Positions 21,102-32,559 are shown, counted from the first letter of the stretch. The stretch: DNA of 64,000 nt from Paulinella micropora (GCA_009731375.1 BJOX01000302.1:453904-517903), one strand, 5' to 3'. Numbers and translations are program-made. The notes: a model not told the origin generated them from the letters alone.

Positions 21102-21908
21102 GTAGAGGGAGGAGGAGGAGGAGAAGAAGATGAAGAAGAAGAAAGAAGAAGAAGAAGAAGAAGAAGAAGAAGAAGAAGAAGAAGAAGAAGAAGGAGAAGG
21201 AGAAGGAGGAAGAAGAAGAAAAAAAAGAAGAATGTATATAGTTGTAGTAAAACTAGCAGCTGCAGTGAGGAGGAGGAGAAGATGAAGAAGAAGAAAGCAA
21301 AAAAAAGAAATTCAATTACTACCCCTCGGCTTGTTTGCTGTTATTGTTAGCAGCTTGATCTGCCATCTCGTTTGCCAAGGCGCGCTTGGTTTGTTTTCTC
21401 TTTTTCTGTGCCGCCTGCAGACAATGTCATGTATGTGCATGGCATATGTATGTATCATTGATTTGCCAACCGGTTTGCGTTGCTTCTTTTTTGGAGGCGA
21501 CTTAGAAGAAGGGCTTGCAGCTTCAGGCTCTTCTGCAGGTAGCGCAGTGTTTGCTGCAGGTGCTTTGCCCCTTCGAACTCTGCGCCCTCTTGCAGACGGC
21601 AGATCTTGAAAGATCTCGTTCTTGGAGGCCAGAACAAATGTTTTCCCAGAAGGAACGTACGTGTGTACGACGTTATCTGGTACACTGTGCCATGCCTTGG
21701 CCTCTGCCTTGGGGGAAGGAAAATTCCAATACTTTGCAGTAACTTCTGGGGGGATAATGCAATCCTGCAAGTTTTTCCAATTCGGTTCGCCGTTGGTTTT
21801 CAAAAAAATGCGTTGCCCCTGATCGTCCCTCTCCACCCGAAAATTTTGCATGCTCGAGACAACATGCTTGTCTACTGAATCGTCACCTTTGGGCTTTCCA
21901 GAACTCAT
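17890..21908 (-). CDS. Gene G1: multi-exon protein with C-terminal H-x3-C-x-C-x2-C repeats
   Basis: The model starts at ATG 21908. Exons with GT-AG introns that I can justify: intron 20558-20607 (50 bp, GTTTAC...GACAG, keeps the frame), 19356-19404 (49 bp, phase 2), 18712-18769 (58 bp, phase 0). A further intron probably ends at 21418 (CTGCAG) and a ~670-bp intron made of microsatellites covers about 20650-21323. The middle encodes DVPPPPPAR repeats, then segments with Trp-rich words (ALKYWAIPN, AKYWNFPSP). The C-terminus has a charged Lys/Glu tract and seven H-x3-C-x-C-x2-C units. A TAG at about 18379 interrupts the Glu run in frame, so the gene may be a pseudogene or the base may be an error. 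Exons between 19800 and 20110 are unclear. Function is unknown; nuclear DNA- or protein-binding is plausible. Confidence 0.6.
20251..20403 (-). repeat. 30-bp coding minisatellite in G1
   Basis: Five units of 30 bp (one degenerate) each encode ten residues of the DVPPPPPAR(K/E) type. The unit is in frame and the segment lies in a confirmed exon. Likely a proline-rich ligand stretch that expanded by slippage or unequal exchange. Confidence 0.85.
20650..21320. repeat. Microsatellite-filled intron of G1: (GAA)n, (GAG)n, (GTA)n
   Basis: About 670 bp of alternating trinucleotide blocks. On the minus (transcribed) strand this is mostly (TTC)n, (CTC)n and (TAC)n, a long pyrimidine-rich tract ending at the acceptor CTCAAG before the exon at 20650-20608. 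Confidence 0.8.
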
Positions 21909-22397
21909 TTCTCAATTCACTAAGTGAGTGTTGGAGGGAAATTCGACTTGAACAAAAGACACACCGGTCGGAGGTGGAAAAAGTGGCTGAAATGCCACTT
22001 TTCCAGTGTGGATTCCCTTTTTTTTCCAACGTACAGGGGTGCACTCTCGTCGTCTTCAAGGCCACTACTTGTCTTCTGTGCTGTTTGACAGACGCCCTCG
22101 GTATGGTTGATATGATATGATGCTATATGACGTTTGATTTATGACATCTAGGGCGTCTGTCAAGTAAATTGAACCTAGTTCTATCGGGAAAAAGTAAAAG
22201 TGCTGCACTTTGAAAAGGTCTCATGTTTTTCTTTTTTTTAAATGAAAACACGTTGCTCCACGACCACAGGCATGCTGGCATGTCTTCCCCGACCCCTGTG
22301 AAGCCGCTGGCAGTGCCTAGCGCGGCAGCAATAAGGCTTGCAAGGGCCAAAGCTTCCAAGTATGCGAAATATTATTATATAATATACCACTGCTAGA
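21909..22397. promoter_or_regulatory. Divergent intergenic region between G1 and G2
   Basis: G1 (minus) starts at 21908 and G2 (plus) at 22398, leaving 489 bp that should hold both promoters. No TATA element can be assigned with confidence, although tataatata occurs at 22377-22386, about 12 bp before the G2 ATG. A short inverted-repeat unit sits at 22085-22163. Confidence 0.45.
22085..22163. repeat. 79-bp unit with perfect 14-bp terminal inverted repeats
   Basis: TTGACAGACGCCCT at 22085-22098 is the exact reverse complement of 22150-22163. The 51-bp interior is AT-rich (tatgatatgatgctatatga). It could be a miniature transposon remnant or a regulatory hairpin in the shared promoter. No clear target duplication. 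Confidence 0.75.
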
Positions 22398-25300
22398 ATG
22401 GAGTTGGATATCAGCTCAACACTTGTTTCTCATGCCCTCACACTGTCAAACATGATTTTTTATGATAGAAAACATGAATCCAACATATCAGGGCCTGCAG
22501 TATTTCCTGTTTGTGGCAGGCTAACTGGCTACAGTGGGCATGAAATGCAGCACTCACCTGGTGATCTACTAGACACTACTACGCTAGTTGATGATGAATC
22601 CGAGCATTCCTCATGTTCGTCAACAGCAACCGACAGCACTCTATTCATGCATGGCTGTAGCACGTCAGCTGGTTCATGTTCAGACTCAGGGTGTCAGTCT
22701 AGTCAGTCTGCGAGATCGCGATCGTTTCAAAGACAGGATGGACACTCAAGAAAGCGTATCGACGAGAGAACCGTTTCCGAACAGCATGCCAAGAGGCTCA
22801 AGAAGAGTAGGGAGTACCAGGCATGTAAACGGTCAGCTGCAGTAGTGGAGGCTGAGTTTCCTAGTGATGAAGAGCTGCAGGCCATGTTGCTCTCTGCGCA
22901 AGGGCGACAGAGATTTCCCAAAACCAGCGCCCTCCTAGAAACTAACAAGGCTCAGGCTGCAGCTGCTTCTGCCATTGGTGACATTGTTGCTGAATTGCCG
23001 GCTCGTTCTGCACACAAGCAAACAATTATCGGCAAGCTGAGGGGCAAGATGTCGGCGAAGGAGTTCCAGTCCTTCTTTACTTCCGTCAGTGAGAGGTATG
23101 CACGCAAAGCACTCGCTGTGCAGAAAAAAGTCCTGGAAGGACGTGCCAAAGGGGAAAAGCCTGATAAAGTCGACATTTTCGAACAGAAAAGAACGACTGA
23201 TGAATCCCGCGAGGCTTTTTCTCAGTGGGAGAAGAAAGCGACTGCAAGGATTGTGTTGGAGAACATGGGCGCTAAGTCAGGGCGAGAAACTCTTTACTGG
23301 TATGGAACCACAGGTTCTTTCTACAAATCTTACCGCACTGAGCTTTTCCCCAATATCTACAAGGCCATGGTCGCTGACGCAGGGTCTGTAGAGCGCCTGG
23401 TGTACGAACTGAAGGGCACCCAGTGGGTTGCTGATAATGCAAGAGCCTACACGTGCGGCGGTCGTTGTGGCAATGCATGCAATCATTTTTACAGGCCGCG
23501 AAATGAAGCATCCTTGTACAAGATCCTGAAAGAGGATAATATTACCTTCCGCTGCATTACGAAGACCGTTCCCTGCCGGTGGCATGATAACTGGGAAAGA
23601 TGGAAAGCCGAGCTCAAGCGTGAACAGGCAAAGCCAGAGGGCAAGCAGGACCTGAAGCTGATCCAGCGACTGAAGGCGAAGGTAGTGAGTTGCCAACGAC
23701 ACGATGAGCAGTACCAGGCGCAGCGCAGGTCGATATTTCTTGCCTGTGCACATCGCAGCCGCTGAGTTTATGTGTTGCATGCTACGCAGCTATATCCAGG
23801 CTAAGGTCGAGAGTTTGGAGGCTGGGTCCGGGGAGTGGGTCATTTACCAAGATTATTTATCTTGGTATTCTGAAACAGGCTGCAAGATGAATGATCTGCT
23901 CTTTACTGTAGTCACCCGCCGCGCCGACGGCCAGTTGCAATACGAGTACATCCACAACATCATGATGGTTGAGCACACTGGCGCAACCACCCGTTACTGC
24001 TGGGACTATCATCTGAGGAGCAAGGAAGATGGAGGAAGCGGGGAGATCTCTTCTTTTCCCGGCCCTGGTACTCGCACTGGCGATGGCGGCGGCGACTTTC
24101 AGAACTATGAGTTCGTTTTTTCCGAGGCGCACTACTGGGAGAAGTATGGAGTGGATATCAGCACGGACATGCTGTGTGCATTTCATGCGTGGAACCCATG
24201 CGACGGAGCAAAGAGGAAGTTTACCAAGGTCTTCACTAAAGACCAGGTCGAGCAAGGGCGCGGCTTCGCTCTTGTCGAGGAGTGGCTTGAGTCAGCGCAG
24301 GGAGCGGGATAATATTATGACAACAACCGGTTCTATGGTCACGACGCAGACGTGATCGAGAAGTGGGTGAAAGAGAACAAGGTTGAACCTCGCAAACTCA
24401 GTTCTTGGGGCCTTCGCAACTTGCGCTCGTTTCGTTACTCCAGGCCCACCCTCACTTCTGGCAAACAGTTCATTAGCGGTGTTGCCTTTGGTGCTTACAC
24501 TAGCGTTGCGCCCGACGCCGACCGCATTGTCCTTGACATGCGATCGGACGAAGTCGCTGGCGGCAAGAGGTGCGAGCCATGCACACAGCGGTTTAAGCAG
24601 CCCCATCCATCGCACAAAGGCGTCGACAAATGCCCATCGAAGAATGGCCGAGGGGAGCGTGTGGCAGCGGTTCATGTGCAGTCTGGTGCAACTGCGGACC
24701 TGACGCGGGAGCAAAAGATTTCATACTTCAAGCGGCTCGCCTCCCAGCGTTCGGCAAACAAGAAGGCAAAGAAGAGCTTCAACGTTGGGCAATTGCGCAA
24801 ACCGCGCCTAGCCGAGCTCTGTCAGCAGTTGGGGCTGTCCTCTGTCGGCACGGTACCAGAGTTGAAGGAAAGGCTCCAGGCGCACATGGCACAGCAGCCC
24901 AACAGCGTGTCACCCGAGGGCGCAGCAGCCGATAGCGAAGTGCCCGTCAGCAGGCTGCAGAATAAGAGCTTCAACGTTGGGAAATTGCGCAAACCGCGCC
25001 TAGTCGAGCTCTGTCAGCAGTTGGGGCTGTCATCTGTCGGCACGGTACCAGAGTTGAAGGAAAGGCTCAAGGCGCACATGGCACAGCAGCCCAACAGTGT
25101 GTCACCCGAGGGCGCAGCAGCCGACAGCGAAGTGCCCGTCAGCAGTGGAAAGAAAGGGGTGGAGAAGAGAGCTAGCAAGCAGGCTGCTACAATTAAACCT
25201 ACTGCTTCTAATTCCTCGGGCGCGGCCGCAGCAGCTTCTACCAGACAGCCTCGCTCCAAGGCGGCGAAGGTAGACTCATATGCTGAAAGCGACGCAGAAG

Positions 25301-25464
25301 ATGATGAAGGGAGCGAGTACGAAGAGCCCGCAACGCGCTGGATGTGCGCGTATTGTAATTATCCAAATCCATTAGGTCCAGGTGATCAGGAATTCGCAGG
25401 ATGCATTAACTGCGGTGGCTTGGCTTCATCTGATGATGAATCAGATCTGGAGGAGGATGAGTGA
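22398..25464 (+). CDS. Gene G2: transposase-like protein with two SAP domains and a RanBP2-like zinc finger
   Basis: The first frame (22398-23765) joins a second one near 23710. A 64-bp GT-AG intron (GTCGATATTT...CTACGCAG) would restore the frame, but a frameshift is also possible. The middle has a Cys/His cluster (CGGRCGNACNHF), an Asp in YQDYLSWY, a second in GDGGGDFQNYEF, and the words LCAFHAWNPCDGAKRK, a layout like DDE/RNase H-fold transposases; that reading is an inference. A TAA at 24310-24312 interrupts the frame before conserved-looking sequence (YYDNNRFYGHD). The C-terminal part (24352-25464) has two SAP motifs (SFNVG.LRKPRL.ELCQQLG) and W-x-C-x2-C...C-x2-C at the end, then an acidic tail and TGA. 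Probably a domesticated or decaying transposase gene. Confidence 0.55.
24772..25145 (+). repeat. Tandem duplication of a 182-bp SAP-domain segment
   Basis: 24772-24953 and 24964-25145 are nearly identical (a few substitutions such as caattg/aaattg) and offset by exactly 192 bp (64 codons), so the reading frame is kept and the SAP domain is doubled. High identity means a recent event or gene conversion. Confidence 0.9.
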
Positions 25465-25967
25465 GTGGGCGTGGTTTTTTTTTATTTTTAGCAGCTGAAT
25501 GAGGCCAATCATGTTGAAAGTCCTTAGAAATGTAGCTGCTTGAGATGCTGACACTGTGTCTTTGCACTGGCACTGCAGGACTTTGAATTATTGCATGTTG
25601 TCACTAGCTTAGCGTACTTGTACTGGCGAGTGGCTGGCGGGTGCCACCAGGACCAGAAAAAAATAATTAGTGGCAACAAAAGCTGAATTCAATTAAATCT
25701 GCATCGAAATCGTGTTTGTATCGTTTGTACTTACGCGCTGATAGCAGGTAACATGTAGCACGTGCACTTTGCAAGTACCGGTGCAGGCCGCTATCTGCTA
25801 TGGTCTGCATGCTCATCTACGCACCTTAATAATAGTTCAAACATTGTTTTTTTGCATTAAAATACAATATTACAGCTTTAAACAGTGTTCTACGTCATTA
25901 TTTTAATATTTGAAACTTTGCATGCAAAAAAAGTTTCCCTACGACCGGACCCGGGGCGGCCCCTACT
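25465..25967. other. Intergenic, no feature seen
   Basis: This is the 3' flank of G2, AT-rich with short T and A runs. I see no ORF or repeat. Confidence 0.6.
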
Positions 25968-26552
25968 TCATAAGTCTCCGTCATGTGTGAAGTATTCAAA
26001 GGTCTCCGGATCTATCTCGTGTGCGTTGTTACGAGGGGGCCAGTAACGCTGCATCAAGATGGTAGGGCGATCGCGGTGGAAGCCTTGGATGGCTTCAGAG
26101 AACTCTGTTAAGTATTCATTGTCGCAGTTGGTCTTTCCATACCATTGTCGCGGTTCTGTGTGCGCGTATATTCTGCTTACACTGGTATGTGGTAACTTAG
26201 CATCCCGCGGGAGGAAAGTTCTTACCAAAAGTGGCCTATCGGCGAAGTGGTTGTAATCCGCCGAGGGGAGAAGCCAGTCTTCAGTCACTTGAAAGGTGGG
26301 CGGGCTTATAAGGGGTTGGAAACGGAAGACTCCGTGGCGGAGCGATTGTATCCTAGGGTGGTAGCGTTCCACTCTTGGGTGTTGCATGTGCACCATTGTA
26401 GAGTCCGGCCATAGGCCTTGGTCGAGCGTAAAGTGCTTTGGGATCCAGTATCCCAGGTGACGGCGATGCGGGTGAGCGCCTGGAATCATGGTCATGGCCG
26501 CTGTCGGGAAAAACGTGGCAAAAATGTCCCGAACAATGTAGACAATTGTCAC
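25968..26552 (-). pseudogene. Unknown minus-strand ORF near element D
   Basis: An open frame of 194 codons, His/Pro/Arg/Phe-rich, without a recognised domain. It lies directly 3' of the element D gag fragment in the same direction, separated by about 90 bp of AT-rich DNA. It shares a faint pattern with the ORF at 16126-17335 (V-x3-R-x-HP, SL-x3-VFR, LP). It may be part of a mobile element. Confidence 0.35.
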
Positions 26553-26640
26553 CTTCAGTCTTAACGATATATTTCAAATCCAGTGACTAAATTCAGTCCT
26601 ATCATTAATGTTCAAGTTCCTCAATGTTTCATGATACGGC

Positions 26641-27408
26641 CTAATGAATTATGATTACCAATTCTATTCTACCGAAAGAAGTTAGTACAAACGGGTCTTG
26701 TGCTATATCTATGGACGCAAAATTGGAGTCTTGACGGGCATGATATCCGCATAACTCAGCATAAACCAGCCTCTTTGCTTCCTCCCCTGCCTTTCCTCCT
26801 TGTCCATACTTCACCCCACACTGTTCTCCCTTCCAGTTCAATCCTTGACATCGAATGGTCTGTGGGCCTGTTGTGTTGCTCTTTGGGGTAGAGATAGTGG
26901 GTTGTGGGGTTTCTTTCTTTCTCTCTTTTAAGTTCTGAGGGGGTGTAGGTGTCGATTTCTCTTTTGTTTTCCGTTTCTCTTTTCGTTTGGTTGCAAGGGG
27001 TTGTGCTAGCGATGGTGGAGGTTGCACACGTTGCATGTCAGGTGGGATTGTGAGGGTAGGAGTTGTTGTTGTTGAGGTGTCGAGGCGTTGTTCACTGGTG
27101 AGAGTGCGTTGTGAAGGGTTGTGGGGTCTGTCACGGAGTGTGTTGCGAGCCATAGGAGCACTCAACAGTTCCCTCCCCCCCCCCCCCCGGGCTCTTGTGG
27201 GTTGTTCTAAGGGTTTGTTTTCACTTTGCTCCCCTTGAGGTTCATTATCCTCCTCACTCTCTTGCTCAGCATCACGAGCAAGTATGTGATCCCCACCTCC
27301 TATGTTTCCATCCATTGCGTCCTCGTTACTTTCCATTATAACAAGCCCATACTCTTCTTCTCCAGAGCTGCCTTCCCCGTCAGACAATGTTTCCTTCTCC
27401 TTCCTCAA
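26641..27408 (-). pseudogene. Element D linker and zinc-binding domain
   Basis: An acidic N-terminal half (EEDNEPQGEQSEN), a Thr/Pro/Lys linker, then the C-x9-C...C-x2-H domain (26740-26850) with KGEQCG and LCGYHARQD. It is collinear with element A, where the same domain follows the knuckle. The frame ends at 26641 without reaching a protease. Confidence 0.6.
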
Positions 27409-27610
27409 CCTCTTCTCCTACCTCTCCTCTTATAAGAGTAACTCCCTTTGACCCTTTCTTTCGAAACCTTTCATTCTTGTCTCGTTCCTTCCCTTTCGAG
27501 GAGTCAGAGTGAGTTGACTTAGGACCGGTTCGTTTGGAGTTAGAGTTCAGTTTGGGGCAAAAACGCTTAGTATGCTCAGTTTGATAGCAGTTGTAGCATG
27601 TAGCCGTCAA
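27380..27610 (-). pseudogene. Element D Gag CCHC knuckle frame
   Basis: C-x2-C-x4-H-x4-C at 27557-27598, followed by a Lys/Ser-rich basic stretch (KLNSNSKRTGPKS) typical of nucleocapsid. Confidence 0.7.
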
Positions 27611-28360
27611 CCACCATTCCTGTCCTGAGCTATCATTCCCATGACTGTCGCCCTTTTTCCCTTTCCCGTTCTTTGTCCATCTCTTGTTCCTGTCTCTCTT
27701 CCCTCCTCTGCCTTCTCCATCTAATCTTCTCCTAGCAGTAGGTTCGCTCCTTTGCCCTCTCCTTTTCTCTCTCTGTTCTTCCTTCGTCCTCTCCTGAGCC
27801 TCTTCTGCTTAGCTGACAACAGCACGTATATCTCTCTTGCTGACTCTACCATTTCGTCATGTGATGGTCTACTTGCTGCTGCTAGCCTATAATGCTTGTT
27901 GAGGTAGTTCTGTCCAAATGCCTCATGCACCTCTAACTTCTCTAACAGTTCATTCACTGCCTCATCTGGTTCGAAATCCTTTCCTCTCAGTGTCTCTAAC
28001 CAGTTTCTGGTCATTGATCTCTTCTTTCTTCTGCTTGCTTTCTCTTCCCACGCTTTCTTCTCGTCCTTCATGAGATCTTTCCAGTTGGCTGGCTTCTCTA
28101 TCTGTGTCTTCTGTTCTGATGTTCTGCTTCCTCTTGTTCTCTGCTGTTGTGTTTCTTCTTCATCGTCTGTTCCTTCTGGTGTGTCCACTCATAGGGTTCT
28201 CTCGGTTCGTCCATTTCTTTTGCCTTCCTCATGCGATCCCTATCGTATCCATATTTCGTTTTCGCTGCTTTATGGTCCTTGAACGCATCATGAAACATAT
28301 CCCCGAGAGTTGTGTTAATAGTATTACCATACGCGTACTTATCTATCATGGCTGGTAATA

Positions 28361-29550
28361 ACAGCTTTGCAAATCCTTTTTGTTTCCGCTAAACACCGGT
28401 GTGTGAGACATCAACTGCCTCATGCTACTTGCATTGTACCGAAAATTGCTTTCACAGCGGCTCATAACCGTTTATTAGGTAATTACCCGGTCACTCACGG
28501 ACCTAGTACCTTATTACACTCCGGTTTGCTGAGAGACTCCGTTAGAAGCCGCGATGCCCAATCGACACACTTTAATCCGCAAGTAGAATAGCAGAACTGA
28601 CAACCCAAAGGCAGTAACGAAACTGAATAGAAATGCGCAGTCGTAACTGTAACTATATATTACCCAATGATTATTGTCTAATTCTGGATGCCAATAAAAT
28701 CCGTTACGTCCGTTACACTTATTGACTAGAACTACGGTTATCCGACCATACGAATAAAATACTTTCCACTCCTAAAGGCAATTATTAACAGTCACGTTGA
28801 AACGCAATCAACCATCCAACGAGTATGATTAGAAGTATCATGTTGACTCGAATTGTAACACCCACTGTATACTACATCGTTTTTGCGCTATTGGTTTTTA
28901 CGGGGATTCACTCGTGGAAGTGATTCCTTGTAATTAAATGTTTTATAAGATGAATTCTTATTACATTTCCGGTTTCGAACAATACTTCCGGTTTTAATGC
29001 TGTATTAGGATAAGGGATATGGAAGGGAAGCTGGGAAGCTTATACCCCATACTGCCTTAAATCCTATATTTTACACTTAACCGTTTACCGGAGTGGGAGA
29101 GGTTATCAGGATGTATGTTACAGTGTGGTCCAAGTTGTAGCATCCTAATGGATTAATCTCCCATATTAATAGCGTTGACCCGATCCTTTTATTGCGATTG
29201 TAGTAACCATTTAAAGTTATGGATTATTTTCATGGAAATTTCGTGAAATTTGGCCGTTTTTCCCGTGACTGGGAATTTATGGCTAAATAAGGGAAATTGC
29301 ACTTATGGGTTGATGTTTGTGGTATATTTTGGCATTTGTGCAGGTTACGGACGTAACTCATCCTGTCAGTGACCCGTGTCAAAGGGACAACATATGTTTT
29401 TTTACCCCCCCCCCCTAGGGGTCTTTAGTCAATTCGCCGTTTTAGAAATAGTAAAAATATACTAATAAATTCTTCAAATCACCCGGATTCAGAATCTGCA
29501 ATCGGTGTCAAGATATTCTTTGTAGTTTTTACAAAATCTCAAATTAAAGT
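28361..29550. other. Intergenic, no gene seen
   Basis: AT-rich DNA upstream of element D. A C13 homopolymer lies at about 29405-29416. It might contain D's 5' LTR, but no matching second copy is present, so no boundary can be drawn. Confidence 0.5.
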
Positions 29551-30493
29551 TTGCATGGAATCCACCATACTTTTCAGGTTAAAGCCTACCACCCAGTGGC
29601 TTTTTCCAATGCATTTCTGCTGTCCGGCTTTTTTTGCGAATTCCCTCTCAAGCAAAGTGCTGTGTTGCTTTTTGCTTTCTGTTTTTGCATTCCCCACTTC
29701 ACCAAATTCCAAAATTCTTGAACCTACTTGTTTGCCACATACCTACACTCACTTTCCTACAATTCTTTTTTTTTATCTGTTCAACTGCCTGCGTTTGGGT
29801 GTGTTTTGTCTTGCCACGTTTCTGCTTGTCCCACCATGTTGTATTTGTTCCTTGTCCATGCGTTCCTTGTGATCTTTCTTGCATTTTTGTCTTGCATATT
29901 GTTTTCCAAGTGTTGCTCTCCTGATTTGCCTCAAAAACTCTGTCCCCCCTTCACTCCTTGCCTGTGCTTGCCCACTCTGAACTTCAGGCATTCTCGTGCT
30001 GTCATGTTTGTTTTCGTGTCTCTCCTACGCGCCCTCATTGTCTCCTTTGCTTGGTTTTTGTTTGCTTTAACTCTGTGGGTGTTGGGGTGTTGACAGATGC
30101 TGGTTGCAGTCATTTCGTGTTTCTTGTCGATGTTAGAGGGGGGTTTGAAGTTTATACTTTTTTTTTTCTATTTCATTGCGCTAAAGTGTGTTTGAGCAAA
30201 CCACACATGCTACATTACAATACATGTTGCCTGCTCCATGCCTAGTGGTAGGGTTCATGAAACAAACACAAAACAAATCATTCTACACACATTATGCCTG
30301 TCAAATCTGACTGTTTTGACTGTATTTTTCATAAAATCTTTTCTGAACTGTTCTGTTTTTTACTTTTGCTATGTGTTGTGTGTCTCTGTTGTCGCTGTTT
30401 ATGCTCTGTTGTGCTTGTCTACTGTTGGAACTATGTGTCCTCTACATTTTAGGCCTATTTCCAATGCTTTTTGCTTGTGCTTGCAGATTTACG
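29551..30493 (+). promoter_or_regulatory. T-rich 5' leader/promoter region of gene G3
   Basis: Strong T/C bias on the + strand with many ttt, cttg and tgtt words but no credible protein. It ends in a good splice acceptor, cttgtgcttgcag (to 30486), seven bases before the G3 ATG at 30494, suggesting an intron in the 5' UTR. Confidence 0.45.
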
Positions 30494-32070
30494 ATGGCCT
30501 CTGTTCCAAATTTGGCCCCAGCCGCCCCCATCGTGGAGGAAGTGGAGGAAGACCTGCCCCTCAACGTCATGCTGGACCGACTCCGCTCGTGGAATATCCC
30601 CCACCCGAAGCAAGTCCGTTGCGTCGCCTACGACGTCACCGTCAGGGCCTTTTACAAGGCCCAGGCCGCCCTCTACAAGAAGACTGGCAAATCGGCCACG
30701 CGCACCCGCCCCTACCCACGCCCCCACCCACACAGCGCATGAACATAGCTGCTCATGAGCCACGCCCACGCCCACGCCGCCAATCTGCTGCTCTTACATA
30801 TGAAACCTATGCCTCATGCCTACCACTTCACAGCTTGCCATGCCTCTTCTTCTCGCCCGCAGGCAGCTATACCTAACACGCTCGCGTGCCATAACATACA
30901 GCGGCGCGCCCAGCTTCACTCGCCAAATAAAATACATAACACCATGGCCATTTAACATGGACATTAGCCGCAAGCTCGTTAACGAAGTCAAGCCCCACAT
31001 TATCCGCGACACCACCAACAACTACGTTGTGAGGGTGCGGGATTATGACGACATAGTTGCGTTAGAGTTAGGGGTAGACGCCAAGAATGCCACGCTAGAT
31101 AGGCGCCTGCTGCCCATGTTCCGCAAATCACAGAGGAAAATAGGGGCTGGGTTCAAGCGCTTCCAATACCTGGTGCCAAGAAGCGACGGCAAAGAGGTAA
31201 GCCCCTCTCTCTCCCCCCCCCCTCATGTTTATTTATTTATTTATTTATTTATTTTGTTGTTGTTGTTGTTGTTCTTGTTGTTGTGTAGCCGCAATGGGAG
31301 ACGATTGTCTGCCTTCTGCGGTTTTCAGTGCGCACCGTAATGCGCCACACCTACGGTGTGTACGCCCCCCCCCCCCCCCCCCCCCCCCCCCCNNNNNNNN
31401 NNTCCCTCTCTCTCTCTCTGTTTGCTAGCTCCGTATCCCTCGTGCCAACTACATTCTCACTGTCCACATCGGGGCTTTCATCATTTTCCCCGAGCGGCCG
31501 ACCTCGGTGGGGAATAACTGGAGGGTGGTGCTGCGATCCGCCGACGGGTGGCAATTCTGCAACTCCGACGGCAAGTCGGAGCGCAGCGAGATTTTCTACC
31601 CGTGGTGGATTCGATCGCGCAAGCACTACAGTTATTCCTGCGAGCTCAACGCCAGCTACGAGAGAGAGAGATGCATCTACGATGGGGCGTGGGAGTGGAA
31701 GAAGATTGTGTTAGCCTGGCTGACGGCGGCCGACGTGGTGCGCAACGCGCAGGGTGGCTTCCGCCTACCGCCAGCCGTCCGTTGAATCATCGCCAGCTAC
31801 GACGTCCACAATCGCGGCCGCGTGGTCCCCGTGGAGTACGTCTACATCACCATCGTCGGCTGGCGGGAGCGTTTTGCCCACAAGAAGATCGGCCACATCA
31901 AGTTCGAGCAGTACATCCTAGACGATGACGTACCGCGCGAGCTGGAGGCGGAGGAGGTGGAGCTGGGCACCAACGACGAGTCAGACTGCGAACAGCAGCA
32001 GCAGGCCGACGCGGCGCCGGTCGTGGAGTACGACCCCTACGCCCCCATCGACGGTCCCTCTCCCCAAGTC

Positions 32071-32108
<38 letters not shown>

Positions 32109-32482
32109 NNNNNNNNNNAGGAAGGGTCTGTCATCATGGACGCTGGCCAAGATCCTCCTTCATCGCCTTCGCAAGGTTTTGGGTCGTCTTTGGCGAGCCC
32201 TGTGCGCCGCTCCCCCGAGTTAATCGCAGTGCCGCTAACAGCCCTGCTGAGCCTATGCGTGTGGAAAGTCCTAGGAGTGTAGGTGGTAGTGTAGGAGGTA
32301 GTGTAGGTGGTAGTGTAGGTAGTGTAGGTGGTAGTGTGGGTTCACATGCAATGTCAACCCGCTCTCAGCGCAGTGCCTCTGATCCAAAGCAAAACAGGGG
32401 AGGGGGTAGGGAGGCTCGTGGGCAACAGGAACTAGATTGGGATGGGAATTCCCGCATGTCAGGTTACTCATTCAGCTATTGA
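30494..32482 (+). CDS. Gene G3: intron-containing unknown protein
   Basis: Coding pieces: 30494 to about 30705 (start MASVPNLAPAAPIVEEVEE); about 30940-31196 (MDISRKLVNEVKPHIIRD ... YLVPRSDGKE) ending at a donor GTAAGC; then from acceptor TTTGCTAG (about 31428) LRIPRANYILTVHIGAF onward, rich in Trp/Tyr/Arg. A TGA at 31783-31785 breaks the frame, which then continues (EYVYITIVGWRERF) to an acidic stretch. After a second poly-C intron with a gap the last exon encodes a Ser/Pro-rich tail, SVGG repeats and SGYSFSY before TGA at 32480-32482; a homopolymer shift near 32213 is needed. No family is recognised. It is either a real gene with sequence errors or a recent pseudogene. Confidence 0.5.
31365..31402. 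repeat. Poly-C run (28 C) and 10-N gap in a G3 intron
   Basis: A C homopolymer at 31365-31392 followed by a gap at 31393-31402 and a TC-repeat before the splice acceptor. The gap marks an assembly failure at the homopolymer. Confidence 0.85.
32069..32118. repeat. Second poly-C run and 10-N gap in G3
   Basis: Over 30 C from about 32070 to 32107, then a gap at 32109-32118. It lies between coding segments and probably marks another intron (AG follows the gap at 32119-32120). Confidence 0.8.
32281..32336 (+). repeat. Ser-Val-Gly-Gly coding repeat in G3
   Basis: A 12-bp unit gtaggtggtagt-like repeats about five times in frame. Confidence 0.75.
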
Positions 32483-32559
32483 TTTTTTTAAAAAATAATA
32501 GTTATATCATTATTATTATTATTATTATTATTATCGTAACCCACAACCGCAACAATTTT

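Larger units (their letters stand above)
26641..28360 (-). mobile_element. Gag fragment of a third copia-like element (D)
   Basis: Reading on the minus strand, 28349-28098 and 28188-27721 look like a capsid (short Met-Ile-Asp start, then charged helical sequence NWKDLMKDEKKAWEEK). 27557-27598 encodes a CCHC knuckle (CYNCYQTEHTKRFC) and 26740-26850 a C-x9-C...C-x2-H domain as in element A. Three frames are used, so it is broken; a C16-type homopolymer at 27174-27188 may account for one shift. No protease, integrase or RT follows and no LTRs are seen, so it is a partial copy. Confidence 0.65.

Noticed and set aside
20545-21350. Long Arg-, Val- or Glu-only open frames
   Set aside because: They are translations of trinucleotide microsatellites and have no start context or domain; the same holds for 62581-63251.
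29555-30245. Membrane-protein ORFs in the T-rich region
   Set aside because: Phe/Leu/Cys-rich frames come from T/C-biased DNA and overlap in all three phases. The region ends in a splice acceptor before the G3 ATG, so a leader or intron is a better reading.
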